From: Streptomyces vietnamensis | Lineage (GTDB): Bacteria; Actinomycetota; Actinomycetes; Streptomycetales; Streptomycetaceae | Assembly: GCF_000830005.1 (NCBI RefSeq) | Contig: NZ_CP010407.1 | Location: forward strand, 806,001-870,000 | Reading direction: 5' to 3' | DNA: 64,000 nt | Shown here: in pieces, positions 1 to 8,350 of the stretch | Numbering within the stretch: position 1 is the first letter of the stretch | How the letters are laid out: each line of letters starts with the position of its first letter | Position numbers and translations under genes: made by a program | The notes under the pieces: generated by a model | Seen by the model: the letters and a program-made list of their open reading frames with translations, nothing else | Databases searched by the model: none | What the model was told of the DNA's origin: nothing

Positions 1-270
1 GGACTGCACCTCCTGGAGTCGCTGCGCCAGACCGCCCTGCTCGCCGCAGGACGCGCCCACGGGCTCGTGGCGGGGCGCAGCACCCTCGCCGCCTCGCAGG
101 TCCAGTTCCGCGGCTCCGCCGCGACCGGCGCCCCGCTGCGCTGCGTCGCCGTGCCCGGCCCGCTGGAGCGGGACCCGGCGGGCCGGCCGTCGCTGCCCGT
201 CACGCTCACGCTCACCCAGGACCGCAAGGCCGTCGCGGAAGCACGCACGGTCGTGGTCCAGGACCTGTGA
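1..270 (+). CDS. AfsA/ScbA-like gamma-butyrolactone biosynthesis protein, C-terminal part only
   Basis: Only the last 89 codons are in the window; the gene starts upstream. The visible part begins GLHLLESLRQ, matching the hotdog-fold helix of the second AfsA repeat (family form: DHVPG-h-LLE-RQ), and ends in the beta-strands of that fold. AfsA proteins join a beta-ketoacyl-ACP to dihydroxyacetone phosphate in A-factor-type signal synthesis. It stops 10 bp before a SARP gene on the same strand, a common pairing at the edge of streptomycete antibiotic clusters. The family call rests on a short C-terminal segment, so a related hotdog protein is possible. Confidence 0.62.
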   Translation, partial: GLHLLESLRQTALLAAGRAHGLVAGRSTLAASQVQFRGSAATGAPLRCVAVPGPLERDPAGRPSLPVTLTLTQDRKAVAEARTVVVQDL

Positions 271-280
271 GGGACCATCC

Positions 281-2977
281 ATGAGATTCCGGATCCTGGG
301 CCCCCTCGAGGTCGTGGGCGACCCGGGCCCGGCCTCCGCGGGAGCGCGTACGCCCGGTCCCCCCAAGGTCCGTGCCGTCCTGGGCACCCTGCTGGCCAGG
401 ACCGGGGAGATCGTGCCGGTCGACGGCCTCGTCGACGAGCTGTGGCCGGACGGCCCGCCGCGCACCGCCCTGACCACCCTCCACGTGTACGTGTCCCAGA
501 TCCGCAAGGCGCTGTCCGCCGCGGGGCCGCGCGACGGCCGGGAGGTCCTGGAGACCCGGCGGCCCGGCTACGTCCTGCACACGGCGCCCGGCGAACTCGA
601 CCTGGCGGTGTTCGAGGGCCTGCGCGAGCAGGGCCGCGACGCGCTCCGGGACGGCGACCACGCCCGCGCCGCCGCCCTGTTGAGGCGGGCCGAGGAGCTC
701 TGGCGCGGCCCGTTCCTGAGCGGCACGCCCCGCGGCCCGCTCCTGGAGGCCACGGCCGCCCGGCTCGAGGAAGCCCGTCTGGAGACCGTCGAGCAGCGCG
801 TCCGGGCCGACCTCCACCTCGGCCGCGCACGGGAACTCGTCACCGAACTGCGGTCCTTGACCGTCGAGCATCCGCTGCGCGAGGAGCTCCACGCCCTGCT
901 GATCACCGCGCTCCACCACGACGGCAGGCTGGCGGAGGCCCTGCACGCCTACGCGCAGGTGCGCCGCCGGCTGGTCGACGAGCTCGGCGCCGAACCGGGC
1001 GCCCGGCTGCGCGGGCTCCATCAGGAGCTCCTGAGCACCCAGGACGAGCCGCTTCCGCCCGCCACGGCGACGCTCCGCCCGCTCACGGCCTCCGCCTCGC
1101 CGCGGACCGCCGTGCTGCGGGGGCTGCCGGCGCCGGACGAGGGGTGGGTGGGCCGCGAGCACGAACTCGCCCTCGTGGAGCAGGCGTTGACGGAGTCCCG
1201 CTCCGGCGGGTGGACCGCCGTGACCGGCCCGCCGGGCTCCGGCAAGACGGCCCTCGCGGTGGCGGCGGCCCGGCGTGCGGCCGACGCGTTCCCCGACGGG
1301 GTGCTCTTCCTCGGTCTGCGGCCGGACGGCGGCCCGGCCCTCGACCCTGCCCTCGCCCCTGCGGCCGGTCCGACCCACGACCCCGCTCTCGGCCCCACTC
1401 TCGGCCCTGCTCTCGGTCCGGCCCACGGCCCCGCTCTCGGCCCCGCTCTCGGCCCGGCCCACGGCCCCGCTCTCGGCCCGGCCCACGGCCCCGCTCTCGG
1501 TCCCGTTCTCGGCCCCGCCGAGGCGGCCGCCCGGCTGCTGCGCCTGGCGGGGGTGCCGGTCGACCCGGCGGTCGACCCGGCGGCCGACCCGCTGGAGGCG
1601 CTGCACCGCCTGACAGCGACGCGCCGCGTGCTCCTCGTCCTGGACGACGCCCCGTCCGTGGCCCATGTGCGGCCCCTGCTGCCCACCGGCGCGGGCAGCA
1701 CCGCCCTGGTCACCGGGCGGTTCCTGCCGGACGGTTCGTCGGGGCTCCGCTCCGTGCGCCTCGGCCCGCTCGAACAGACGGAGGCCGAGGAACTGCTCGC
1801 CGCCGCGGGCCCCACGGCCGCCGCGGAGATCGCGCGGCTCTGCGGCCGGCTCCCCCTGGCGCTGCGGGCCGCCGCGCTCCAGCTCTCGGCCCGCCCCCAC
1901 TGGACGGGCGGGACGCTCGCCGGGCGGCTCCGGGACGAGGCGACCCGCCTGGACGTCCTGCGCGTCGGCGAACTGGACGTACGGCAGCGCCTGACGAGCG
2001 CGTACGAGACGGCTCCCGCGACGGCGCGTGCCGCGTTCCGACTGCTCGGCGTCCTGCCCCCCGGGCGGTTCGGGCCGCGCACGGCCGCCGCCGTCCTGGG
2101 TCTGGGGCCCGGGGCCGCCGCCCCGCTGGTGGAGTGCCTGGTGGACCACCATCTGCTGACGGCCCCCGCCCCGGACACGTACGAGCTTCCCGAGCTGCTC
2201 CGGCTCCTCGCCGCGGAACTCCTCGCGGCGGAGGACCCCGAGGAGTCGATCCGTGCGGCGAGGGTGCGGATGTGCGAGGCCTCCGTGGAGTCCTTCGGGA
2301 CGCCGGCCGCGCCGCCGCTCACCGCCGAGGACCTGGACGCGCCGGCGCGGATCGTGCGGACGGCGCACGGCGCCGGTCTCTGGCCCCTCGTCGTGCGGCT
2401 CGCCGACGCGCTGACGGACGACCTGGAGCGCACCGCCGCCTGGGACCTCTGGGAGGAGACGCACACCTTGGCCCTGGACGCCGCCCACCGGGCGCACGAC
2501 GGTGCCGCGCACGCGCGGATGCTGCGCAAGCTCGCCGACCTCGCCTGGCAGCAGCGTGCCGTCGAGCGGTCCGCGGAACTGTACGGAGAGGCCGCGCGGC
2601 GGGCGGAGGAGGCCGGCGAGGCCGACGAGCGGGCCCGGTCGCTGGCCGGTCTCGCCGAACTCCGCCTGGACGGCGGCCGGGTGGAACGCGCCGCCGAGCT
2701 GGTGCGCAGCGCCCTCGACGCGGCGGCCGCCGGCGGTGCGGCGGGCCGCTACGAGACCCACCGGGTCCAGGCCCTGGTGGCGATCGAGACCGAGGGGGCG
2801 GGCGCAGCGGTCGGGCCGCTCACGGACTGCCTCGCCCTCGCGACCGTCCTCGGCGACCGCCGTCGCGAGGCGTACGCGCGCCGGGCCCTGCGCCGTCTCG
2901 ACGGCCCGCCGGGCCCGCTGGAAGTGCGGCCGGGAGTGTGGCGGTGGCGACGGGACCGGCGACGGTGGGTCCGATGA
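281..2977 (+). CDS. SARP-family regulator with BTAD, NB-ARC ATPase and TPR regions (AfsR-like)
   Basis: 898 aa. An OmpR-type winged helix (about 1-95, starting MRFRILGPLEVVGD) and a bacterial transcriptional activation domain (about 105-245) form a SARP module. An AAA/NB-ARC domain follows, with Walker A GPPGSGKT near residue 316 and Walker B RVLLVLDD near 448, then a helical TPR-like C-terminus. AfsR-type proteins activate secondary-metabolism promoters. Between the Walker motifs lies a GPALGPAH low-complexity repeat (DNA 1378-1512) that AfsR relatives normally lack. The stop overlaps the next gene's first possible start as ATGA. Likely pathway activator for the cluster downstream; that role is inferred from position. 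Confidence 0.9.
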   Translation: MRFRILGPLEVVGDPGPASAGARTPGPPKVRAVLGTLLARTGEIVPVDGLVDELWPDGPPRTALTTLHVYVSQIRKALSAAGPRDGREVLETRRPGYVLHTAPGELDLAVFEGLREQGRDALRDGDHARAAALLRRAEELWRGPFLSGTPRGPLLEATAARLEEARLETVEQRVRADLHLGRARELVTELRSLTVEHPLREELHALLITALHHDGRLAEALHAYAQVRRRLVDELGAEPGARLRGLHQELLSTQDEPLPPATATLRPLTASASPRTAVLRGLPAPDEGWVGREHELALVEQALTESRSGGWTAVTGPPGSGKTALAVAAARRAADAFPDGVLFLGLRPDGGPALDPALAPAAGPTHDPALGPTLGPALGPAHGPALGPALGPAHGPALGPAHGPALGPVLGPAEAAARLLRLAGVPVDPAVDPAADPLEALHRLTATRRVLLVLDDAPSVAHVRPLLPTGAGSTALVTGRFLPDGSSGLRSVRLGPLEQTEAEELLAAAGPTAAAEIARLCGRLPLALRAAALQLSARPHWTGGTLAGRLRDEATRLDVLRVGELDVRQRLTSAYETAPATARAAFRLLGVLPPGRFGPRTAAAVLGLGPGAAAPLVECLVDHHLLTAPAPDTYELPELLRLLAAELLAAEDPEESIRAARVRMCEASVESFGTPAAPPLTAEDLDAPARIVRTAHGAGLWPLVVRLADALTDDLERTAAWDLWEETHTLALDAAHRAHDGAAHARMLRKLADLAWQQRAVERSAELYGEAARRAEEAGEADERARSLAGLAELRLDGGRVERAAELVRSALDAAAAGGAAGRYETHRVQALVAIETEGAGAAVGPLTDCLALATVLGDRRREAYARRALRRLDGPPGPLEVRPGVWRWRRDRRRWVR
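1378..1512 (+). repeat. 24-bp coding tandem repeat inside the SARP NB-ARC domain
   Basis: A run of units encoding GPALGPAH or GPALGP is repeated about five times with slight variation (GPTLGP, GPVLGP at the ends). It lies between Walker A and Walker B, where AfsR relatives have a shorter loop. The frame is preserved, so the repeat adds a flexible Pro/Gly/Ala linker. Confidence 0.85.
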
Positions 2978-2988
2978 GGGGGAACGAG

Positions 2989-5265
2989 ATGCTGCTGTCG
3001 GAGCGGGCCACGGCGACCGTCGACGCACACCGGCCGCAGGGCCGGGGCGGTGCGCTGGTCGGCCGGGCCGAGGAACTGGCGGCCCTGGAAGGACGTCTGC
3101 GCGATCCCGGCGTCCGTCTGCTCACGCTCATCGGTCCGGCGGGGGTCGGCAAGAGCCGTCTGGCCGCCGCGGCCGCCCACGCGGTGACCTCGCCCGGCGC
3201 CCCGCCCGTGCCGGGCGACGTCTTCGACGCCGTACGGACACCCGATCCGGCCGATCCCGGGTCCGTCGCCGACGCGGTGGCGGAACTCACCCGTGCCCCC
3301 GGGCGCTCGCTGCTCGTCCTGGACGGCTGCGACCACGAACTGCGGCCGTCCGCCGACGCGGTGGCGGCGCTCCTCGACGGCGGGCCCGGGATCACCGTGC
3401 TGGCCACCGCGCTGGAACCGCTCGGGGTGTACGGCGAGCAGCTCGTACCGGTGGCGCCGCTCCCGGTCCCCCGGCCGGCCGACCGGGAGGATCCGCACGC
3501 CCTCGCGCGGGTGGCGTCCATGGAGCTGTTCCTGCGGCGCGCCGCCGAGGCGCGGGCCGGGTTCGCCCTGACGGAGGAGAACGCCGGGGACGTCGCGGAT
3601 CTGTGCGTCCTCCTCGAAGGCCTCCCCCTCGCGCTCGAACTCGCCGCCGCCCGCTGCCGGTCGTACCCGCCGCGCTCGCTGCTCTCCCGCATCCGGCGGC
3701 GTCCGGTCGCGCTCTCCGGCGGTCCGGCCACCGCACCCGAGCGGCACCGGTCCCTCGCGGCACTGGCCGCCTGGGGCTGCCACGGGCTGACGCAGGGTCA
3801 GCATGCCCTGCTGAGACGGCTTTCCGTGTACGAGCCGGGGTTCGGGCCGGTCGCGTTCGACCGGCCGGACGAGGAGCACCTGGACGCCCTCCTCGACCGG
3901 GGCGTGCTCGCGCTCGTCCCGGACGGACGCCCCGGCGAGCCCGGGTACACCGTGCCGGAGCCGTACCGGTCGTACGGCCGCGACAGCCTGGAGGCGGAGG
4001 GCCGGCTCGACACGGCGGCGGACGACCACGCGGACCGGTACGCCCGCCTGGTCTCCGCCGCCGCACCGCGCCTCGGCGGCACCGACCAGGCGCACTGGCT
4101 CGGCGTCCTCGCCGCCGAGACCCCCAATGTGCTCGCCGCGCTCGACCGGCTGTGCCACCGGGGCGACGAGGGGACGGCCGCGGCGACCGCCGTCGCTTTC
4201 CGGGAGGTCTGGCTCGCGCGGGGACTGCTGCGCGAGGGGACGGCCCGGTGCGACCGCCTGGCGCAGGACGGCCGGGGCGTTCCCGAGGCGACGACGGCCC
4301 GTCTGATCGACCTGTCCGGCGAGCTCGCCGCCGCCCGCGGCGACGCGTCGGAGGCGGTACGACGGCACCGTTCCGCCCTCGCCCTGTGCAAGCGGCTCGG
4401 CGACCGCCGGCAGACGGCGCTCGTCACCGCCCGCCTGGGAGCCGCGCTGCTCGCGGACGGTGACGCGCACGGCGCCCTGGCCGCCCTCGAGCCGTCGGCG
4501 GCCACCCTCGAGTCGCTGGGCGCCGCCGGGCCCGCCGCCCGCACGGCCGTCCCGCTGGCCGGGGCCCTGCACGCCCTGGGCCGCAGCCGCAAGGCACGGG
4601 AGACGCTCGACCGGGCGCGCGAGGAGCTGCGGCGTCTGGGCGACGGGCGGGGCCTCGTCGAAGCGCTCGCCCGCTCGGCCGAACTGAGCACGGGACCGGA
4701 GCGGCGGGGTGCCGCCGACGGGTTCCTCCGCGAGGCCCTGTCCCTGTGCGCGGAGACCGGTGAGCTCACCCTGCTCCCGTACGTCCTGGAGCTCTTCGCC
4801 CTGCACGTCCTGGACACCAGCCCGGCCCAGCAGCCGCGGGTGGTCCGGCTGATCGCCGGGGCCGAGGGCCTGCGGGAACGCCTGGGCACCCGCGCCCCGG
4901 AGCCTCGTCGGGCCGCGCTCCGGGAAGCCCTGGACGGGCTGCGCGCACGCCTCGGCCGTACCGCGTTCTCCACCGCCCGGGCGGAGGGCCTGACGCTGGA
5001 CGCCGACGCTGCCGTACGCGAGGCGCTGTCGGCTCCGGCCCCCGCGCGGGGGTCGGACGACACGCCCGCCGCCGAGAAGCAGTCGCTCACGCCCCGGCAG
5101 ATCCAGGTGGCGATGCTGGTGTCGGAAGGGCTGACGAACCGCCAGATCGCCGCGAGGCTCGGCCTGTCCGAGTGGACCGTGGTCAACCACGTCCGTCAGG
5201 TCATGCGACGCCTCGACTGCTCCTCCCGCGTCCAGGTCGCCTGGGCCATCGGGAAGTGGGCATGA
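2989..5265 (+). CDS. LuxR-family regulator with N-terminal NB-ARC/AAA ATPase
   Basis: 758 aa from ATG 2989, chosen because a GGGGG box sits 6 nt upstream; an earlier in-frame ATG at 2974 overlaps the SARP stop (ATGA). Walker A is GPAGVGKS near residue 50, Walker B-like LLVLDG follows, then a GLPLAL ATPase motif and a long TPR-like helical middle. A LuxR/GerE helix-turn-helix (LTPRQIQVAMLVSEGLTNRQIAARLG, split by position: starts near residue 702) closes the protein. It sits between the SARP and an acyl-ligase-like gene, all with ATGA overlaps, so the three are probably one transcript. Effector unknown. Confidence 0.88.
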   Translation: MLLSERATATVDAHRPQGRGGALVGRAEELAALEGRLRDPGVRLLTLIGPAGVGKSRLAAAAAHAVTSPGAPPVPGDVFDAVRTPDPADPGSVADAVAELTRAPGRSLLVLDGCDHELRPSADAVAALLDGGPGITVLATALEPLGVYGEQLVPVAPLPVPRPADREDPHALARVASMELFLRRAAEARAGFALTEENAGDVADLCVLLEGLPLALELAAARCRSYPPRSLLSRIRRRPVALSGGPATAPERHRSLAALAAWGCHGLTQGQHALLRRLSVYEPGFGPVAFDRPDEEHLDALLDRGVLALVPDGRPGEPGYTVPEPYRSYGRDSLEAEGRLDTAADDHADRYARLVSAAAPRLGGTDQAHWLGVLAAETPNVLAALDRLCHRGDEGTAAATAVAFREVWLARGLLREGTARCDRLAQDGRGVPEATTARLIDLSGELAAARGDASEAVRRHRSALALCKRLGDRRQTALVTARLGAALLADGDAHGALAALEPSAATLESLGAAGPAARTAVPLAGALHALGRSRKARETLDRAREELRRLGDGRGLVEALARSAELSTGPERRGAADGFLREALSLCAETGELTLLPYVLELFALHVLDTSPAQQPRVVRLIAGAEGLRERLGTRAPEPRRAALREALDGLRARLGRTAFSTARAEGLTLDADAAVREALSAPAPARGSDDTPAAEKQSLTPRQIQVAMLVSEGLTNRQIAARLGLSEWTVVNHVRQVMRRLDCSSRVQVAWAIGKWA

Positions 5266-7100
5266 ACAGCGCCCCCGGCGGCATGAACAGCACCTCTGCC
5301 GACACGAACAGCACCCCTGGCGGCCTGAGCGGCGCTCCCGACGACGTGCGGAGCGCACCCGGCGACGTGCGGAGCGCCCTCGCGGCGCTCGTCCCGCCGG
5401 AGGACGTCGCGAACGCGTTCCGCTCGCACGGATGGTGGCGTACGGACACCTTCGCCACCGACCTGCGGCGCGCGGCGGCCCGGTTCCCCCGGCGGGCCGC
5501 GATCGTGCAGCACCGCACCCACCGGCCCGCCGGACGACGGACGACGACGCTGGACTACGGACAGCTCGACCTGTACGTCGACCGCTTCGCCACGGCACTG
5601 GCCTCGCTCGGGATCCGGGCCGGCGACCCCGTCGCCTACCAGCTGCCGAACCGCTGGGAGACCGCCGCCCTCTTCCTCGCCTGCCTGCGCCTGGGTGCCG
5701 TGGCCGTCCCCGTGCTGCCGACCGTGCGGGCGCGCGGGCTGCGGCGCGTCCTGGAGGCGACCCAGGCGCGGATCTGTGTGGTGCCCGAGGTCTGGGACGG
5801 CTACGCCCACGCGGAGGCACTGGCCGACAGCGCCGCGGAGCTGCCCTGGCTGCGCCACCGCGTGGTCGCCGGCGGGGCGGACGCACCGGGGGTCCCGCGG
5901 CCGGCCGGTGCGATCGACTTCGAGGCGTACTTCCTCCGGACCCCGCACGAGCGCGGTCCCCACGGCCGGCGGTCCGTGTCCCCCGACGACCGGGCCGCCG
6001 ACCGGATCTGCCTGATGGTCACCGTCATGGGGACCGGGGAGTCCTTCCGTACGGTCTGCCACACGGCCAACACCCTGTACGCCACGATCAGTACGCAGGA
6101 CGACCGGACCGGACCCGGCCGGCGGGCCGGCGAGGTCTTCTACTCGGCGCTGCCCCTGACCTCCCTCGCCTCCCTCCTCTACACCGTGTGCTGGCCCCTC
6201 GCGGTCGGCGGCACCGGGGTCCACGAGGACGTGTGGACGCCCGGCGGCTGCCTGGACCTCATGGACGCGGCACGGGTCGACCAGGCGTACGCCTCCCCCG
6301 CCCACTGGGCCGAGGTGCTCGCGACCCAGCGCCGTCGCCCCCGCGCGCTCGACTCCCTCCGGCTGGTCCTCTCGGGCGGCCGGACGGGCACGGCGGACCA
6401 CCTGCTGGCCGGGCTCCCCGACGCGCTCGGCGCCTCCGTACGCGTCGTGTGGGGTGCGCCGGAGCTCGGGATGGGGACCCTGACCAGGGGCGACATCCCC
6501 GCCGAACGCGAAGGGGCGAGCGACGGCATGCCCCTCGCCGGCCTGGAGGTCTCGCCGCTGCCCGGGCGCGGCGAGCCGTCCCCGGGGGCGTCGGCGCTCC
6601 GGGTGCGCGGCCCCCACGTCTGCCTGGCGACCTGGCGGCACGGCGATCCCGCGCCGGTGGCCACCTGGGGCGCCTCCGGGGGCTGGCTGGACACCGGGGA
6701 CCTCGCGCGGCCCGACGGGCTCGGCGGCATCCAGGTGACCGGACGGGCCGGGACCCGGACGGGCGCGCTCTTCATGGTGCCGGTGGACCTGGTGGAGCGG
6801 GACCTGCTCGCGCACCCCGGTGTCGCGGAGGTCGCGGTGGTCGGCCACACCGACCAGGAGCTCGGTGAGCGGCCCTGCGCCGTCGTGGTCCCCGCCGTCG
6901 AGGAGGCACCGCCCTCGCTCCTCGAGCTGCGCGGGCACCTGACGGCCCTCGGCACCGGCGAGGCCTCCCTGCCGACCCGCCTGGAACTGGTCGGCTCGCT
7001 GCCGCGCGACGAACTCGGAGCGGTACGCCGGGACTGGCTCCGCTCCTGGCTGGAACGCCTGCGGCCGGGGCAGCCGCGCACGGTGCCGACGGGGGCGTAG
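5262..7100 (+). CDS. acyl-CoA ligase-like protein with degenerate adenylation motifs
   Basis: 612 aa from ATG 5262, overlapping the LuxR stop (ATGA). The overall fold matches ANL acyl-CoA/fatty acyl-AMP ligases: early GWWRTDTFATDLRRAA, mid HTANTLYATI, late DTGDLARPDGLGG and HPGVAEVAVVG. The phosphate-binding loop that should read TSGTTGEPK is replaced by VMGTGESFR, and the C-terminal catalytic Lys of the PRTPSGK motif is missing (PRDELGAVRR). The usual TE of the A5 motif is APELG. The N-terminus is a repeated Ser/Asn/Gly/Pro leader (MNSAPGG, MNSTSAD). Likely a pseudoenzyme or a protein with another acyl-handling role. It ends 27 bp from a convergent gene. Confidence 0.8.
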   Translation: MNSAPGGMNSTSADTNSTPGGLSGAPDDVRSAPGDVRSALAALVPPEDVANAFRSHGWWRTDTFATDLRRAAARFPRRAAIVQHRTHRPAGRRTTTLDYGQLDLYVDRFATALASLGIRAGDPVAYQLPNRWETAALFLACLRLGAVAVPVLPTVRARGLRRVLEATQARICVVPEVWDGYAHAEALADSAAELPWLRHRVVAGGADAPGVPRPAGAIDFEAYFLRTPHERGPHGRRSVSPDDRAADRICLMVTVMGTGESFRTVCHTANTLYATISTQDDRTGPGRRAGEVFYSALPLTSLASLLYTVCWPLAVGGTGVHEDVWTPGGCLDLMDAARVDQAYASPAHWAEVLATQRRRPRALDSLRLVLSGGRTGTADHLLAGLPDALGASVRVVWGAPELGMGTLTRGDIPAEREGASDGMPLAGLEVSPLPGRGEPSPGASALRVRGPHVCLATWRHGDPAPVATWGASGGWLDTGDLARPDGLGGIQVTGRAGTRTGALFMVPVDLVERDLLAHPGVAEVAVVGHTDQELGERPCAVVVPAVEEAPPSLLELRGHLTALGTGEASLPTRLELVGSLPRDELGAVRRDWLRSWLERLRPGQPRTVPTGA

Positions 7101-7127
7101 GCAAGGGTCCGCGGTGCCGGCCGGTCG

Positions 7128-8093
7128 TCAGGCCGCGGTGCCGGACGCGCGGGTGGCGAGGGAGGCGAGTTCGGTGCGCCAGGCGACGGGGAGCGGGGCC
7201 CGGTGGGCGACGGCTCCAGCGGCGGTGGCCAGCTCCGCGGCCAGCTCGCGCGCCTCGCGCCGCTGCCGGTCGTCGAAGAGCAGCTCCCGCATCAGGTCCG
7301 CGCCGTCGCCGAAGTCCGGTCCGCCCGTGAGGAAGCCGTGCAGCCGCCAGGCGGCGTGGACCTTCGCGCCGTAGGCTCCGTAGGCCTCGGCGAGGTCGCG
7401 GCGTCCGGCGAGTTCCGCGCCGAGCAGCAGGGGCTGGGCCACGGCGTACCAGCCCGCCGCGCAGCCGCCGGCGCAGCTCCCGGCGACGCAGGATCCCGGC
7501 CACGGGTCGTCGCGGTAGGCGGCCCGCGCGGCGGAGGCGCCGTGCGCGCCGAGCACGCGCTCCGTGCGCAGTCGCTCCCACCTGGTCCTGGCCGGCGCGG
7601 GCAGGGTGGCGCCGAGCCGGTCGGCGAAGGTGAGCGCGAGGTCGCCGGCGAGGACGGCGGTGTGCACGCCGAACCGCCGGGACTCGCCCTGCCAGCCGTT
7701 GCGCTCGTGTTCGGCGGCGTGGCTCACGTGGAGGGTGGGCAGGCCCCGGCGCAGCACGGCGCCGTCGCGGGTGTCGCCGCGGATGGTCCAGCAGGTGTCG
7801 AGGAGTTCCAGGGCCGCCGCCGCGTCCACGGCCGCCGGGGCGTCCGGGTCCCCTCCGGCGGCGAGGTAGCCGGTGAGGAGGAGGACGGGGCGGATGCGGT
7901 CGCCGCTGCCGCGGACGATCGTCGCGACGTCGCTGATCAGGGCCGCCGCGTGCCGGTCGGCGACGGCCCAGTGCCGGTGCTCGGCCGTGAGCAGGTCGCC
8001 GATCCTCGTCTCGACCCGGTCGAGCACCCGGTCGCGGATCGTCGTGGGTGCCACGGGTGCGGTGGTGTGCCGGGCCGGCCGTTGCTGCGTCAT
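7128..8093 (-). CDS. polyprenyl diphosphate synthase-like protein lacking Asp-rich motifs
   Basis: 321 aa, start ATG at 8093. Residues SGDRIRPVLLL, AALELLDT, LRRGLPTLHV and AVLAGDLALTFAD follow the trans-polyprenyl synthase pattern (GGKRLRP, ALELIH, LRRGRPTVH, AILAGD). The first DDxxD is reduced to GDTRD and the second, normally RDDLLD, is HGFLTG, so Mg-diphosphate binding is doubtful. A Cys/Gly patch (GSCVAGSCAGGCAAG) lies near residue 200. The gene is convergent with the degenerate acyl ligase, separated by 27 bp. Established family knowledge says both Asp motifs are needed for catalysis; a non-catalytic role is therefore inferred. Confidence 0.75.
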   Translation of the reverse strand: MTQQRPARHTTAPVAPTTIRDRVLDRVETRIGDLLTAEHRHWAVADRHAAALISDVATIVRGSGDRIRPVLLLTGYLAAGGDPDAPAAVDAAAALELLDTCWTIRGDTRDGAVLRRGLPTLHVSHAAEHERNGWQGESRRFGVHTAVLAGDLALTFADRLGATLPAPARTRWERLRTERVLGAHGASAARAAYRDDPWPGSCVAGSCAGGCAAGWYAVAQPLLLGAELAGRRDLAEAYGAYGAKVHAAWRLHGFLTGGPDFGDGADLMRELLFDDRQRREARELAAELATAAGAVAHRAPLPVAWRTELASLATRASGTAA

Positions 8094-8350
8094 GGTGCTT
8101 CCCCTCACTGGGCTGCGCTCATGACCCAGCCTGCGGGGGCGGGGTGGCGCGGCCCAGCCGAGGGGCGTCCGCGCGGGGCGGTCCGCGGGCCGTGGCGGGC
8201 GGGAGGGGCAGGGACCGGCCGGTGCGCCGTGGCCCGGCCGGTCGCCTTGCCATCCCCTTGCCATACGGCTTGTCGCACGGCTTGTCGTACGACGGCGGGC
8301 GCCCTGCGGCGGCGGGCCGGGACGCGGCGCCGGGCCGGGCCGGCAGGCCG
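8094..8350. other. intergenic spacer, 257 bp
   Basis: No gene is visible. It separates the polyprenyl-synthase-like gene from the LAL regulator, both on the minus strand, and should hold the promoter of the former and any terminator of the latter. A repeated CGGCTTGTCG element and the palindrome GTCGTACGAC (8284-8293) are present; no clear T-tract hairpin was found. Confidence 0.4.

Noticed and set aside
212..3028. Very long open frame antisense to the SARP gene
   Set aside because: Arg/Pro/Gly-rich translation typical of the shadow frame of a high-GC gene; no domain; the plus-strand gene has clear SARP and ATPase motifs.
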